64,000 nucleotides of DNA from Microcoleus sp. FACHB-68 (GCF_014695715.1 NZ_JACJOT010000009.1:372001-436000); one strand, 5' to 3'. Counted from the stretch's first letter, positions 39,501-49,244 are shown. Notes: generated from the letters alone by a model not told the origin. A program made the numbers and translations.

Positions 39501-40279
39501 TCTTTGCCGGTAAAGACAATGATGTTGTCTTAGGACAAGATGGGGATGATTTGCTGTTTGGTGAACAGGGAAATGACACGGTTCATGGAAGTGCCGGCAA
39601 TGACTATATTAATGGCAATGCTAATAATGACACCCTCGATGGTGGTAATGGTAATGACACAATCAATGGGGGCAAAGATAATGATCTGCTCATTGGAAAC
39701 CTAGGCGCGGATCTGCTGCTTGGAGATATAGCCAACGATACTGTTGTTGGCGGTGATGGCAACGACTACCTCAACGGCAATGTGGGCAATGATCTCCTCG
39801 ATGGTGGTAATGGTAATGATACCCAGAGCGGCGGCAAAGACGAAGATATTCTCATTGGCAATACCGGCGATGATACCCTGAGCGGGGATGCCGGCAATGA
39901 TGCACTCTACGGCAACGCGGGTGCGGATCTTTTGGATGGCGGCGATGGCAATGATAGCCTCCACGGCGGCAAAGATGATGACACTCTCATCGGCGGTAGT
40001 GGGGATGATATTCTCAGTGGAGATATGGGGAATGACAGTTTAATCGGCGGTGCCGGCAATGATCGTTTTGTGCTGAAAGTCGGTGCCGGCAGTGATACGA
40101 TTACTGATTTCACAGATGGGGAAGATTTGCTGGGTTTAAGTGCCGGTTTAACGTTCGAGAATCTTACGATTACTGCGGGTAATAATGCTACTTTAATTCT
40201 TGCCGGTGATGAACTGTTAGCTTCCTTAAAGGGAGTAGAAGCCGGCTTGATTACCGGCGAGGATTTCACCAGCATCTAA
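36566..40279 (+). CDS. FG-GAP/VCBS-repeat, Calx-beta, RTX surface protein (1237 aa)
   Basis: A 1237-aa protein without signal peptide, preceded by AGGAGAAACTAAAA. Residues 1-290 hold five FG-GAP/VCBS-type repeats, each with a DxDxDGDxDA calcium-loop core (for example [13 protein letters not shown]) and IRYY. Calx-beta-like modules follow to about 760, a CADG/putative-Ig module (TAPTVATPISDTQATAGT) to about 855, and a Thr-Pro linker (about 858-895). The RTX block (about 915-1180) and a tail close to those of the other two giants end it. Type I secretion and Ca2+-dependent folding are inferred from RTX repeats. It is a paralogue of the next gene; a 352-bp stretch of the two RTX regions is identical in DNA. 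Confidence 0.9.
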   Translation: MAAFQEQTGSNNPFNGVDVGGSSKPTLGDIDADGDLDAVIGDSTYYNSQGTSDGKIRYYRNDGGTFIELFGTSKPFDVSAVGSSRLAPSVAPTLGDIDSDGDLDAFITVIRPTLLAEQDGTSRYYYRNDSGTFSEQTGSNNPLNNVYVGFSSAPTFADIDNDGDLDAFIGAWDGTIRYYLNDSGTFSEQTGSSNPFDGVDVGNNSKPTFADIDGDGDSDAFIGTSDGIIRYYRNAGGTFSEQTGSNNPLNGVDVGYDSAPTFADIDGDGDSDAFIGERDGTIRYYENVPVSIAAGTSPTEAGTTGTFIVRLSEPAPDGGLTVSYTVGGTASSGTDYNALSGTVSFAAGETVATINVVPIHDTIVDQNETVQVTLTNTTSAAVRVSPNNTATLTIEDNDIEYAIVAGTPTVAEGNIGNTTPITYTITRTGRTDQASSVNFDLAGTATNNADYTLARVSGAGGSSSTPDENIMYFLDGSTTATITLDVLGDVVDEDNETVEISLFSPTAPAGFQATVPVATPARTTITDDDTAGFSITPVGVTLNTNEAGGTATFTLQLDTQPTSDVTIALNSSNTAEGTVTSSVTFNSTNWNTPQTVTITGQDDLNADGEVAYQIITDGAVSSDANYNGLDAPDINVTNTDNDSPGTTITQSDGITSVAPRGVTDSYQIALNTVPTGSVEITVTADAQTQISLDGTTFSNTLTFTRSDLTAQTISVRAVDDSIVSEGTHAGTITHAITNSPDSNYPTTLAINSVNVSLTENTAPTVATPISDTQATAGTLFSYTFPNNTFVDADGNALTYTLTLADGSPLPAWLSFEEQTRTISGTPPEGTAETFDILVTASDTAGASNSERFNLAVSNPTPTPTPNPTPRPTPNPTPAPTATPTATPTPTPGIADLGNLALGIPIIPNINEVESTLTGGESDDTITGTNAAEAIDGFAGDDWLFGSGANDNLIGSDGIDILFGNAGADNIDGGNDIDVIFAGKDNDVVLGQDGDDLLFGEQGNDTVHGSAGNDYINGNANNDTLDGGNGNDTINGGKDNDLLIGNLGADLLLGDIANDTVVGGDGNDYLNGNVGNDLLDGGNGNDTQSGGKDEDILIGNTGDDTLSGDAGNDALYGNAGADLLDGGDGNDSLHGGKDDDTLIGGSGDDILSGDMGNDSLIGGAGNDRFVLKVGAGSDTITDFTDGEDLLGLSAGLTFENLTITAGNNATLILAGDELLASLKGVEAGLITGEDFTSI
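39591..39942 (+). repeat. 352-bp tract identical to 44415-44766
   Basis: Line-by-line comparison shows no difference between 39591-39942 and 44415-44766 (offset 4824 bp), although flanking coding DNA has diverged. Both lie in the RTX-encoding region of the paralogous genes. Recent gene conversion or recombination is the simplest reading. Confidence 0.9.
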
Positions 40280-40281
40280 AC

Positions 40282-40330
40282 TTATCAAGCCGGTTGGATT
40301 GAGTGAGTTTCAACCCAATCGGCTTGATAA
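40282..40330 (+). terminator. Long hairpin after the 1237-aa RTX gene
   Basis: TTATCAAGCCGGTTGG (40282-40297) pairs with CCAATCGGCTTGATAA (40315-40330) over 16 bp with one G-U. No U-run follows. It probably limits read-through into the paralogue 100 bp downstream. Confidence 0.6.
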
Positions 40331-40429
40331 TCAGCGAAAATTACAAAAACTAGTCTTGAATTTATACAAACATTCCTCATTTTTTGGGTAATGTTTTTAA
40401 CTTAATTATTTAATGAGGAGCAACGAACA

Positions 40430-43400
40430 ATGGCAACTTTTCAAGAACAAGCCGGCAGCAATAACCCCTTCAACGGTGTGGATGTGGGGGAAGGAAGCCG
40501 CCCAACCTTTGCTGATATTGACTCAGATGGAGATTTAGACGCTTTTATTGGGGAACTATTGTACGGTAAAGTCCGCTACTACCGCAACGATGGCGGGACG
40601 TTTAGCGAGCAAATCGGCAGCAATAACCCCTTAAACGATGTGAATGTGGTGGCTTACAGCGCCCCAGCCTTAGCCGATATTGACTTGGACGGGGATCTAG
40701 ACGCTTTTATTGGGACAAGTAGTAATGGCACAATCCGCTACTATCGCAACGATGGCGGGACATTTAGCGAGCAAATCGGCACCAGCAATCCCTTTAACGG
40801 TGTGGATGTGGTAGATGTCAGCAAACCAACCTTTGTCGATATGGACGGTGATGGGGATTTAGATGCTTTTATTGGGGCTTATGATGGCACAGTGCACCAC
40901 TACCGCAACGATGGCGGGACATTTAGCGAGCAAACTGGCACCAGTAACCCCTTTAACGGCGTAGATGTGGGGCGTCTCAGCGCCCCAGCCTTAGCCGATA
41001 TTGACTCAGATGGAGATAGTGATGCTTTTATTGGGGAAGAAAACGGCACAATCCGCTACTATCGTAACGATGGCGGGACATTTAGCGAGCAAATCGGCAC
41101 TAATAACCCCTTAAACGGTATAAATCTCGGTTCTCAGAGCACCCCAACCTTTGCCGATATTGACAGTGATGGGGTTTTAGATGCTTTTATTGGGGCACGG
41201 GATGGCACAATTCGCTACTACGAAAATGCGCCCGTTGTGAGGATCGCCACCGGCACCTCTCCAACAGAAGCAGGGACAGCCGGCACCTTTATCCTCACCC
41301 TCAGTGAGCCGACACCTGTCGCTGGCATCACGGTATCTTACACAGTGGCAGGTACTGCCTCCAATGGCACCGACTATGATGCTTTATCGGGAACAGTCTC
41401 TTTTGCGGCAGGGGAAACAGTTGCCACCATTAACGTCGTTCCCACCGACGATGCAATTGCCGATCCAAACGAAACTGTTACCCTTACCGTCACCGACACT
41501 GCGAGTTACAACGTCGCGGTTGTGCCCAATAATACCGCCACGCTAACCATTGAAGATAATGATATCGAATATGCCATCGCCGCCGGCACCCCCACAGTCG
41601 CGGAAGGAAACACCGACAACACCACTCCCATCAAGTATACCATTACCCGCACAGGGCGCACAGATCAAGCCAGCAGCGTCAATTTTGACTTAGCCGGCAC
41701 CGCTACCAATAACGCAGATTACACCCTAGCCGGAGTTGCCGGCGCAAACATTACCAATACCGGAAATACCGTTAACTTTGCTGCCGGTGCAACCGTCGCC
41801 ACCGTCACCGTTGATGTTGCCGGCGACGTTGTCGATGAAGAAGACGAAACCGTGCAAATTTCTCTTTCTTCCCCTACTGCACCTGCCGGTTTCCAAGCAA
41901 CCGTTCCCGTCGCCGCGCCTGCCACGACAACAATTACTGATGACGATATAACCGGCTTTAGCATTACCCCTGCCGGTGTCACCCTCAACACAAATGAAGC
42001 CGGAGGAACGGCAACTTTTACGGTTCAGTTAAATACTCAACCTACATCTGATGTCAGCATTGCTTTAAGCAGCAGCAATACTGCTGAAGGAACTGTCTCT
42101 TCATCAGTAACATTTAATTCCCTCAACTGGAATACCCCTCAAACTGTCACGATTACTGGACAAGATGATCTCAATGCTGATGGGGAAGTTGCCTATCAAA
42201 TTACTACTGCCGGTGCTGTTAGCACGGATGCCAAGTATAACGGTTTAGATGCACCTGATATTAATGTCACCAACACCGATAACGATAGTGCCGGCATCAC
42301 AATTACTCAATCCGGTGGCATCACCTCTGTTGCGGAAGGGGGTGTTAGCGACAGTTACCAAATTGCCTTAAATACAATTCCCACAGGCAGCGTTGAAATT
42401 ACGGTGACGGCAGACGCCCAAACCCAAATCAGTTTGGATGGAACCACGTTTTCCAACACTCTAACTTTCACCCGTAGCGATCTGGGCGCTCAAACAATTG
42501 CTGTACGAGCTGTCGATGATTCTATCATCAGTGAAGGCACTCATGCCGGCACGATTACCCACGCGATTACAAATAGCCCAGATAGCAATTATCCCACAAC
42601 GCTGGCGATTAATTTGGTTAATGTCAGCCTTACTGATAACGACAATCCGCCGACGGTTACGAATATCAATAAAGCAGGCGTTGAAGACACCGCTATTACT
42701 TTTACTGGGGCTGATTTTACGGGTGCCTTTAGCGATGTTGATGGCAACAGTTTAACGAAAATTCAGATTGTGACATTACCGGCCAATGGCAACTTAAGTT
42801 TAAATGGCACGGCTGTCACAACAGGGCAAGAAATTGCCTTGGCTTCTTTAAGCAATCTTTCTTTCACGCCATCTGCTAATTTCAATGGCAATGTTAGCTT
42901 TAATTGGAAGGGGTTTGATGGCACAGCTTACGCGGCTGCCGATGCGACAGTTAACTTAAGTTTTAGCGCCATTAATGATGCAGCGACTGTCACTAATATT
43001 GTCAAAGCCGGCACTGAAGATATCGCCATTACTTTTGCAGCAGCTGATTTTACTGGTGCCTTTAGTGATGTTGATGGCAACAGTTTAAACAAAATTAAAA
43101 TCACTTCTGTCCCCGGAAACGGCACCCTAAAGTTGAGTGGGGTTGCCGTGGCAGTTAATCAGGAAATTGAGGTTGCCAATGTCGGCAATCTTTCCTTCAG
43201 CCCATCTGCCAATTTTAACGGCAATATTAGCTTTAATTGGAATGGGTTTGATGGCACGGCTTATGCGGCTGCCGACGCAACAGTAAATTTAACGGTTAGC
43301 GCGGTTGATGATCTGCCAACGTTATCAACAGCTATTAATGATCAAAGTGCAACACAAAATACTGGCTTTTATTTAACGGTTGCCGAGAATACTTTCACCG

Positions 43401-45103
43401 ATGTAGATGGCGACACCCTAACTTATAGCGCGAGTTTAGAAAATGGGGGTGCTTTGCCAAGTTGGTTAAGCTTTAACCCAACAACGCGCACGTTTTCAGG
43501 AACACCAGCACCGAATAATTTAGGGGCAATTAATGTAAAAGTCTCCGCATCAGATGGCGTGGCAACTGCCAGCGATGTGTTGACTTTAACCGTTAACGCA
43601 ACACTGAATACTGCGCCGGTAGTGGCAACACCTATATCAGATCGCACGGGGACGGCGGGAACCGTCTTTAGTTATACGTTCCCAGAAAATACGTTTGTGG
43701 ATGCGGATGGGGATGCGCTGACTTATACGTTGACGCTGGCGGATGGCAGTCCCTTGCCGGCATGGTTGAGTTTTAATGCACAAACACGCACGATTTCAGG
43801 GACACCTCCCGAAGTGACGGCAGGGACGTTTGCTATTTTGGTAACGGCATCAGATACTGCCGGTGCTTCTGTCGGTGATAGCTTTAATTTGGCGGTGAGT
43901 GCTGCCACACCCACTCCTACACCCAACCCAATACCAACGCCGGCACCAATTCCCAACCCAACACCGGCACCAACTCCCAACCCAACACCGGCACCAACTC
44001 CTAACCCAACACCGGCACCCGCTCCCAACCCAACACCCACACCGGCACCCACAGCAACACCCGGCATTGCGAATCTGGGAAATCTTGCACTTGGCATCCC
44101 CATCATTCCCAATGTCAATGAAGTTGAATCAACGCTTAATGGGGGCCAGTCAGACGATACAATCACCGGCACAAATACAGCCGAAGCAATTGATGGCTTT
44201 GCCGGCAGTGATTGGCTGTTCGGCGGCATTGGTAATGACAATATCATCGGCGGTGACGGAATTGATATTCTATTTGGAAATGCCGGCGCTGATTATATCG
44301 ATGGCGGCAATGATATTGACGTAATCTTTGCCGGTAAAGACAATGATGTTGTCTTAGGACAAGATGGGGATGATTTGCTGTTTGGTGAACAGGAGAGTGA
44401 CACTGTTTTAGGCGGTGCCGGCAATGACTATATTAATGGCAATGCTAATAATGACACCCTCGATGGTGGTAATGGTAATGACACAATCAATGGGGGCAAA
44501 GATAATGATCTGCTCATTGGAAACCTAGGCGCGGATCTGCTGCTTGGAGATATAGCCAACGATACTGTTGTTGGCGGTGATGGCAACGACTACCTCAACG
44601 GCAATGTGGGCAATGATCTCCTCGATGGTGGTAATGGTAATGATACCCAGAGCGGCGGCAAAGACGAAGATATTCTCATTGGCAATACCGGCGATGATAC
44701 CCTGAGCGGGGATGCCGGCAATGATGCACTCTACGGCAACGCGGGTGCGGATCTTTTGGATGGCGGTGATGGCAATGATACCCTCCACGGCGGCAAAGAT
44801 GATGACACACTGATCGGCGGTAGTGGCGATGATATTCTCAATGGGGATATGGGGAATGACAGCTTAATCGGTGGTGCCGGCAATGATCGTTTTGTGCTGA
44901 AATCGGGTGCCGGCAGCGATACGATTACCGATTTCACAGATGGGGAAGATTTGCTGGGTTTAAGTGCCGGTTTAACCTTCGAGAATCTCACCATTACTGC
45001 GGGTAATAACGCTGCTTTGATTAGTGCCGGTGATGAACTTCTTGCTTCTTTAAGTGGAGTGCAAGACGGCTTTATCAATGTTAATGATTTTGTCCAAGTG
45101 TAG
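40430..45103 (+). CDS. FG-GAP/VCBS, Calx-beta, cadherin-like, RTX surface protein (1557 aa)
   Basis: A 1557-aa paralogue of the upstream gene, with ribosome site GAGGAG. Residues 1-265 are five FG-GAP/VCBS repeats with [13 protein letters not shown]-type loops, then Calx-beta-like modules to about 737. Unlike the upstream paralogue it has two ~100-aa cadherin-like repeats (about 737-960; [17 protein letters not shown] and [17 protein letters not shown]) and two CADG modules (about 961-1153). A Thr-Pro-Asn linker (about 1158-1212) leads to the RTX block (about 1237-1490) and a C-terminal tail ending VNDFVQV. That tail resembles the end of the 2386-aa protein (VNDFAQV). The mosaic suggests shuffling among the three genes. 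Secreted, Ca2+-binding and matrix-associated by inference. Confidence 0.9.
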   Translation: MATFQEQAGSNNPFNGVDVGEGSRPTFADIDSDGDLDAFIGELLYGKVRYYRNDGGTFSEQIGSNNPLNDVNVVAYSAPALADIDLDGDLDAFIGTSSNGTIRYYRNDGGTFSEQIGTSNPFNGVDVVDVSKPTFVDMDGDGDLDAFIGAYDGTVHHYRNDGGTFSEQTGTSNPFNGVDVGRLSAPALADIDSDGDSDAFIGEENGTIRYYRNDGGTFSEQIGTNNPLNGINLGSQSTPTFADIDSDGVLDAFIGARDGTIRYYENAPVVRIATGTSPTEAGTAGTFILTLSEPTPVAGITVSYTVAGTASNGTDYDALSGTVSFAAGETVATINVVPTDDAIADPNETVTLTVTDTASYNVAVVPNNTATLTIEDNDIEYAIAAGTPTVAEGNTDNTTPIKYTITRTGRTDQASSVNFDLAGTATNNADYTLAGVAGANITNTGNTVNFAAGATVATVTVDVAGDVVDEEDETVQISLSSPTAPAGFQATVPVAAPATTTITDDDITGFSITPAGVTLNTNEAGGTATFTVQLNTQPTSDVSIALSSSNTAEGTVSSSVTFNSLNWNTPQTVTITGQDDLNADGEVAYQITTAGAVSTDAKYNGLDAPDINVTNTDNDSAGITITQSGGITSVAEGGVSDSYQIALNTIPTGSVEITVTADAQTQISLDGTTFSNTLTFTRSDLGAQTIAVRAVDDSIISEGTHAGTITHAITNSPDSNYPTTLAINLVNVSLTDNDNPPTVTNINKAGVEDTAITFTGADFTGAFSDVDGNSLTKIQIVTLPANGNLSLNGTAVTTGQEIALASLSNLSFTPSANFNGNVSFNWKGFDGTAYAAADATVNLSFSAINDAATVTNIVKAGTEDIAITFAAADFTGAFSDVDGNSLNKIKITSVPGNGTLKLSGVAVAVNQEIEVANVGNLSFSPSANFNGNISFNWNGFDGTAYAAADATVNLTVSAVDDLPTLSTAINDQSATQNTGFYLTVAENTFTDVDGDTLTYSASLENGGALPSWLSFNPTTRTFSGTPAPNNLGAINVKVSASDGVATASDVLTLTVNATLNTAPVVATPISDRTGTAGTVFSYTFPENTFVDADGDALTYTLTLADGSPLPAWLSFNAQTRTISGTPPEVTAGTFAILVTASDTAGASVGDSFNLAVSAATPTPTPNPIPTPAPIPNPTPAPTPNPTPAPTPNPTPAPAPNPTPTPAPTATPGIANLGNLALGIPIIPNVNEVESTLNGGQSDDTITGTNTAEAIDGFAGSDWLFGGIGNDNIIGGDGIDILFGNAGADYIDGGNDIDVIFAGKDNDVVLGQDGDDLLFGEQESDTVLGGAGNDYINGNANNDTLDGGNGNDTINGGKDNDLLIGNLGADLLLGDIANDTVVGGDGNDYLNGNVGNDLLDGGNGNDTQSGGKDEDILIGNTGDDTLSGDAGNDALYGNAGADLLDGGDGNDTLHGGKDDDTLIGGSGDDILNGDMGNDSLIGGAGNDRFVLKSGAGSDTITDFTDGEDLLGLSAGLTFENLTITAGNNAALISAGDELLASLSGVQDGFINVNDFVQV
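44415..44766 (+). repeat. Second copy of the 352-bp identical tract
   Basis: Identical to 39591-39942; the first difference after the tract is T for C at 44767 versus 39943. Confidence 0.9.
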
Positions 45104-45157
45104 TTAGACAAATTGCCTCTGCTGTCATCTAATATCATGTTGGGCTAAAGTTAAGTT

Positions 45158-45181
45158 CTGGCGGGGTTTTCACCCCGTCAG
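45158..45181 (+). terminator. Hairpin downstream of the 1557-aa RTX gene
   Basis: CTGGCGGGG, loop TTTTCA and CCCCGTCAG make a 9-bp stem with one G-U pair, 55 bp past the stop. The rest of the 45104-45454 gap shows nothing else I can name. Confidence 0.5.
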
Positions 45182-45454
45182 GAGTTTATTTGCTGAGGAG
45201 AAATTGGCTTTAGTCACTTGGCAATCTGTAGGATTTTTCGATTTAGACGACCCTCGAAACCGAATAGTATTTGTACAAATTATTGGGTAGCGAAACATTT
45301 AAAATATCGTGCCGGCAGAAAGTTAGAGGATGTCTAAAGACAGAGGTATGATCGCTGAGGGTGGAAATCTCTACACCCCGGCATACACAATTTCATGAGA
45401 CGAATTGGTAAAATATATTCAAAGGATTATCAAACTGACTGAGAAGCATTGACG

Positions 45455-45628
45455 ATGAAAAAGTCAATTTTAAGCATTGCACTGTTCGCTTGGTTACTGC
45501 TATTGATTACCGCTCCCTTCGCAGCATTCGCTAGTTTAATGCTGTTTGTCGTGGGTGCCGCATTTCTCCGTACTTTTTGGAGTTTATTCGCTGTCTTGAT
45601 AGCCGGTGATTCCCATGAGTCATCCTAA
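45455..45628 (+). CDS. Small membrane protein (57 aa)
   Basis: An ATG at 45455 opens a 57-codon frame ending at TAA 45626-45628. It reads MKKSILSIALFAWLLLLITA, then PFAAFASLMLFVVGAAFLR and TFWSLFAVLIAGDSHESS. Basic start, continuous hydrophobic body and a short polar tail suggest a one- or two-helix inner-membrane protein. An alternative is a signal peptide cut after AFA. No family is recognised. It is convergent with the methyltransferase gene, whose stop lies 15 bp away. Confidence 0.55.
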   Translation: MKKSILSIALFAWLLLLITAPFAAFASLMLFVVGAAFLRTFWSLFAVLIAGDSHESS

Positions 45629-45642
45629 TTACTCTTTAAGGC

Positions 45643-46248
45643 TTAGGAGGGGTGAGCAAAAATGGTTAACAAAACCGGCCCTAACAAATAGTAATGACCC
45701 ACACAATTAAATCCTGATTCAATTCCCAATAGTTCACGAGCTTGCGAACTGTAAAACCGGATATCACCGGGAGAAACCCCTAAATAGTGAGGCTGGGATT
45801 GCTGGTTGGTGGTAATATCAACTAAATAAAACTTTCCACCTTTTTGCAAGACCCGGCTGACTTCTGCAAACACTTGTTCAGGGGAGGGGTAGTGCAAAAA
45901 ACTCAGGGTGTTGAAAATAGCATTAAACTGACCATCTGCAAAGGGAAGTGCAAGGGCGTTTCCTTGTATGTAAATAAGACGAGGCCGGTGATGATTGCGG
46001 CTGCGGGCTTGACGGATCATTTGAGCAGATAAATCTAAGCCGGTGCCACGCAAATCTGGAAAAGTAGCGGCCAATCTTGAAAGCAGCCGGCCTGTTCCAC
46101 AACCTAGATCCAAAACATTGGGTTGAGGAGGTAAATCAATATATTCAAGCAACCTTTGGTGAATTGCTTGATAAATGACAGAGGGGAAAAGAGAGTCGTA
46201 GGAAGGTGCCCACAGATCAAACAGTTGCTCTTTGTTATTCACCGGCAT
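45643..46248 (-). CDS. Class I SAM-dependent methyltransferase
   Basis: A 201-aa Rossmann-fold methyltransferase. Motif I is NVLDLGCGTGRLLSRLA (SAM-binding), the acidic residue after strand 2 is in GTGLDLSAQMI, and post-motifs GNALALPFADGQFNAIFNTL and VSRVLQKGGKFYLVDIT follow. These are typical of the UbiE/Methyltransf_11 group acting on small molecules. The substrate is unknown. There is no signal peptide. It stands alone between a small membrane protein gene and recX. Confidence 0.9.
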   Translation of the reverse strand: MPVNNKEQLFDLWAPSYDSLFPSVIYQAIHQRLLEYIDLPPQPNVLDLGCGTGRLLSRLAATFPDLRGTGLDLSAQMIRQARSRNHHRPRLIYIQGNALALPFADGQFNAIFNTLSFLHYPSPEQVFAEVSRVLQKGGKFYLVDITTNQQSQPHYLGVSPGDIRFYSSQARELLGIESGFNCVGHYYLLGPVLLTIFAHPS

Positions 46249-46469
46249 GATTGGTTACGGTAGCGTGTAACCGCGTTTAAGGTTAGATAGGCGGGACAGT
46301 TAGTAACCTTTTCTTCCTGACTATTATAGACAATATTGAAGAAGTTTACTAATAAATCGATTCTGACATACTGGAAAGACAGGGTAGTTTCTTTAATTTA
46401 TTCAGCTTTTAAATTTGTTTTATAATTTAATAGCGAGTAATTTCATTATTAAAGCAGGTTATTGTCTTC

Positions 46470-46943
46470 ATGAGCAGTTGTATTGACTATTTCTATAACA
46501 TTTTGTCTCGCCGCGACTATAGCGCTGCCGAACTTCGCAAAAAAGCACATGAGAAAGGCTTTGAGCAAAGCGAAGTTTTAGAAGCGATTAATTACCTTCA
46601 AGAAATGGGCGCTCAATCCGATTCAAAGTTAGCGGCTAACCTAATTGCCTCTTATACAAAAAAATATGGCAAATCTGTGATGAGGCGCAAATGCATGGAA
46701 AAAGGAATTTCTATGGATTTGTTTGATCAAGCCTGGAACGAACACCTTGAACAAATGGAGGGTGAGGAAATAGATCAACTGGCTGGATTAAAAGCTAAAG
46801 TGATGCGAAAGTACAGTATCGATACTTTTCGCCAGCTCGATCCAAAAACCAAATCAAAGTTATGGAATTACCTGCAATATCGCGGGTTTAATCCTTTTGA
46901 ACTATTACAAAAATGGCAAATAGAAGAGGAAGCACTGGATTAA
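46470..46943 (+). CDS. recX: RecX family regulatory protein
   Basis: A 157-aa all-helical protein with the RecX opening YFYNILSRRDYSAAELRKKAHEKGF and ..AINYLQEMGAQSDSKLAANL, followed by KYGKSVMRRKCMEKGIS. RecX binds RecA filaments and limits recombinase activity. No recA is nearby. The C-terminal part (residues about 105-157) is less typical of RecX (KSKLWNYLQYRGFNPFELL) but fits the third three-helix repeat. Start: ATG at 46470. The length matches the family (about 150-160). Confidence 0.82.
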   Translation: MSSCIDYFYNILSRRDYSAAELRKKAHEKGFEQSEVLEAINYLQEMGAQSDSKLAANLIASYTKKYGKSVMRRKCMEKGISMDLFDQAWNEHLEQMEGEEIDQLAGLKAKVMRKYSIDTFRQLDPKTKSKLWNYLQYRGFNPFELLQKWQIEEEALD

Positions 46944-47072
46944 CCGGCATTTGCCCACCCCGATGACTTTCCCTTTCCTAAAACCGCTCGCCATAAGCTC
47001 TTTTGCTTTCAACTTTCTGTCACTTAGCCAGCATCTGCGGTTTTCAAACAAAAAATTAACTTTAGTTAAACT

Positions 47073-47501
47073 CTAGTCTTTACTTAATTTAGGTAGATTA
47101 GGAATAATTGAAGCTTGCTGATTTCCCTCATTCGGTGGGGTATATAACCAAGCCCAAGCTATAAAAACTGCTTGGAAAGGTAGCCTTATCCAATAGAGGA
47201 TTGGAATGTGAGGAATTCCTTCAATTGGGATGCTATTGACAGCCTGGTTAATATTGGCTGGAAACACAGCGATAAAAAGTGCAATGAGTCCCCAAGCTGC
47301 TGCACGACTCACCGGCGGGACTAATAGCCCGATTCCACCCAAAATTTCAAAAAAGCCGCTAATATAGACCAATTCTAGCGGATACGGAAGTTGCGGTGGC
47401 ACGATTCTCACAAATGGAACGGGTACGGCAAAATGCAGCACTCCGACTACTACCATAGCGACAGCAAGGATAACGCGCCAAATTTCCTTTTGGGATTTCA
47501 T
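47073..47501 (-). CDS. DoxX family membrane protein
   Basis: About 142 aa from the ATG at 47501 (MKSQKEIWRVILAVAMVVVG); a longer frame from 47567 adds 22 uncertain residues. Four hydrophobic segments are seen, with GVLHFAVPVPFVRIVP, SGFFEILGGIGLLVPP and RAAAWGLIALFIAVFPANI characteristic of DoxX-like four-helix proteins. Relatives link to quinone or thiosulfate chemistry or oxidative stress, but for this subgroup the role is not established. It is a single gene with no clear operon partner. Confidence 0.85.
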   Translation of the reverse strand: MKSQKEIWRVILAVAMVVVGVLHFAVPVPFVRIVPPQLPYPLELVYISGFFEILGGIGLLVPPVSRAAAWGLIALFIAVFPANINQAVNSIPIEGIPHIPILYWIRLPFQAVFIAWAWLYTPPNEGNQQASIIPNLPKLSKD

Positions 47502-47714
47502 AATAAAAATTGAGCCTGACTTTTCAGTAAGAAACATTAACACCGATACAAGCGTCACTTCACCCACCCGCAGACGTAGATATCAGGGGTGAGCAGTCAG
47601 GGATTTTAATGTGTCAGACTATGGATAAAGTCTGCTTTCTTTTTTCTCAACTTTTATCTAGACAAACGCCGACTTATTTGAAAAAAACCTAACTTTCTTA
47701 AGAGGTGAAAACCG

Positions 47715-48089
47715 ATGTTAAACTTTTTTAAAAGCTTTTATCATCCCGCTACAGTTATTTTAGGAATGACATTGATAGTAGCGCCGGCAGCTATCGCACA
47801 ACAACCGCAACAGATAGAGCAAGCCGCACCGCAAAAGAGTATGACTTACGGTTGCTTTGCCGGCTATCCCGATGATACGTTTCGCGGCGATCAACCTGTA
47901 AGCCGGTATGAATTTGCTGCGGGGTTGAGTGCTTGTTTAGATCAAATTCGTCAACTAATAGAAAGTTCCCCTTCACAAGGCGTAACGAAAGAAGATTTAA
48001 CCGTGCCTGCAGCTCAACTAGAGCGATCTCGGCAAGAGTTAGATAATTTACGTGATCGCCTAGATACTTTAGATCCTGAGAGTAAATAA
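47715..48089 (+). CDS. Short SLH-domain exported protein (possible truncated porin)
   Basis: A 124-aa protein with a signal peptide (residues about 1-28, ending AIAQQ). It has one SLH-like domain (YGCFAGYPDDTFRGDQPVSR, YEFAAGLSACLDQIRQLI) and a coiled-coil segment (LERSRQELDNLRDRLDTLD). Cyanobacterial SLH-OprB iron-uptake porins begin in just this way, but here a stop follows before any beta-barrel. It is either a naturally short SLH protein anchoring to the peptidoglycan or the 5' remnant of a porin gene. Start: ATG at 47715 after AGAGGTG. An alpha/beta hydrolase gene begins 36 bp downstream. Confidence 0.75.
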   Translation: MLNFFKSFYHPATVILGMTLIVAPAAIAQQPQQIEQAAPQKSMTYGCFAGYPDDTFRGDQPVSRYEFAAGLSACLDQIRQLIESSPSQGVTKEDLTVPAAQLERSRQELDNLRDRLDTLDPESK

Positions 48090-48124
48090 AATGCTGGCTA
48101 TTAAGGTAACTTTCAGGATGCAAT

Positions 48125-49015
48125 ATGTCTGCACATAAATTTGCTAGCTTTCTGCCGCCGGCAGTCAACTTTTTAAGAGAATCTACCTCAATTTCTCTCG
48201 CCCAGAAAATCCAGCAAATTCCCATTCTTACACCCCTCCATTCCCAACCGATTGCCACCGCCTGCGTGCGACAAGGAATTGGTGGGACTCCCCTCGTCTT
48301 GCTGCATGGTTTTGATAGTTCTATGCTAGAGTTTTCCCGACTTCTTCCCCTCCTAGCTAACCACAACGAAACTTGGCTTTTTGATTTATTGGGATTTGGT
48401 TTTACAGAGCGACTATCAGGGCTTTCATTTACCCCGGCAACTCTTAAAACGCATCTTTATTATTGCTGGAAAAGCTTAATTGATCAACCAGTAATTTTAA
48501 TAGGAGCTTCAATGGGCGGTGCCGCAGCAATTGATTTCGCGCTCACCTATCCCGAAGCCGTTAAAAAGCTAATTTTAATCAATAGCCTCGGTTATTCAAG
48601 TTGGTTGTCTATCGGGCAATTGTTATTTCCTCCTTTTGACTATTTAGCGGTTGAATTTTGGCGACAGCGAAAACTCCAAGCCTTGACACTTGGCAGCCTC
48701 AGCGGTTGGGATTCCCATTCGCTTGAGGCTTTAAGATGCGTTTGTTTACACATGGAAATGCCGGCTTGGCATGAAGCGTTGAGCAACTTTACCAAAAGTG
48801 GAAGTTACGCTGGGCTAGAGGATAAAATTCCCCTCCTCAATACCCCAACGCAAATTTTATGGGGAGAACTTGATAATGATTTGGGAACTGACGATGCGAG
48901 GAAGTTTAAGCAAAATATCAAGAATTCACAGCTCATTTGGCTCTCTAACTGCGGTCACACTCCCCATTTAGAAAAGCCGGCTCCTACTGCCCAACATATT
49001 CTAGAATTTAGGTAA
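48125..49015 (+). CDS. Alpha/beta hydrolase
   Basis: A 296-aa alpha/beta hydrolase with TPLVLLHGFDSSMLEFSRLL (oxyanion region), GASMGGAAAIDFAL (nucleophile Ser elbow), LWGELDNDLG (acid) and SNCGHTPHLEKP (His). The triad is complete. The N-terminal 35 residues look hydrophilic, with no signal peptide. It is unlike the hydrolase at 19414 in length and in the cap region. It follows the SLH protein gene by 36 bp; a functional link is not evident. Substrate unknown. Confidence 0.9.
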   Translation: MSAHKFASFLPPAVNFLRESTSISLAQKIQQIPILTPLHSQPIATACVRQGIGGTPLVLLHGFDSSMLEFSRLLPLLANHNETWLFDLLGFGFTERLSGLSFTPATLKTHLYYCWKSLIDQPVILIGASMGGAAAIDFALTYPEAVKKLILINSLGYSSWLSIGQLLFPPFDYLAVEFWRQRKLQALTLGSLSGWDSHSLEALRCVCLHMEMPAWHEALSNFTKSGSYAGLEDKIPLLNTPTQILWGELDNDLGTDDARKFKQNIKNSQLIWLSNCGHTPHLEKPAPTAQHILEFR

Positions 49016-49244
49016 ACTGTTTAGGTATAAATTACTTGAAAACGCAACAATTAAAAGCACAGGCTGCTAAATTTTTCATGGGAACATAGTTTTTAACTAT
49101 TTATCAAAAAATTGCTAAAAATCAAGATTCAAGCTTAACGAAATAACCCTATATTTATACCGTAAAATCCGCATTCTTAGGGCTGCAAAGCCGTTGGTTA
49201 TAAGCTAAAATAGAAGTAAGTCACAAACCCATTGTTTTGCGATT

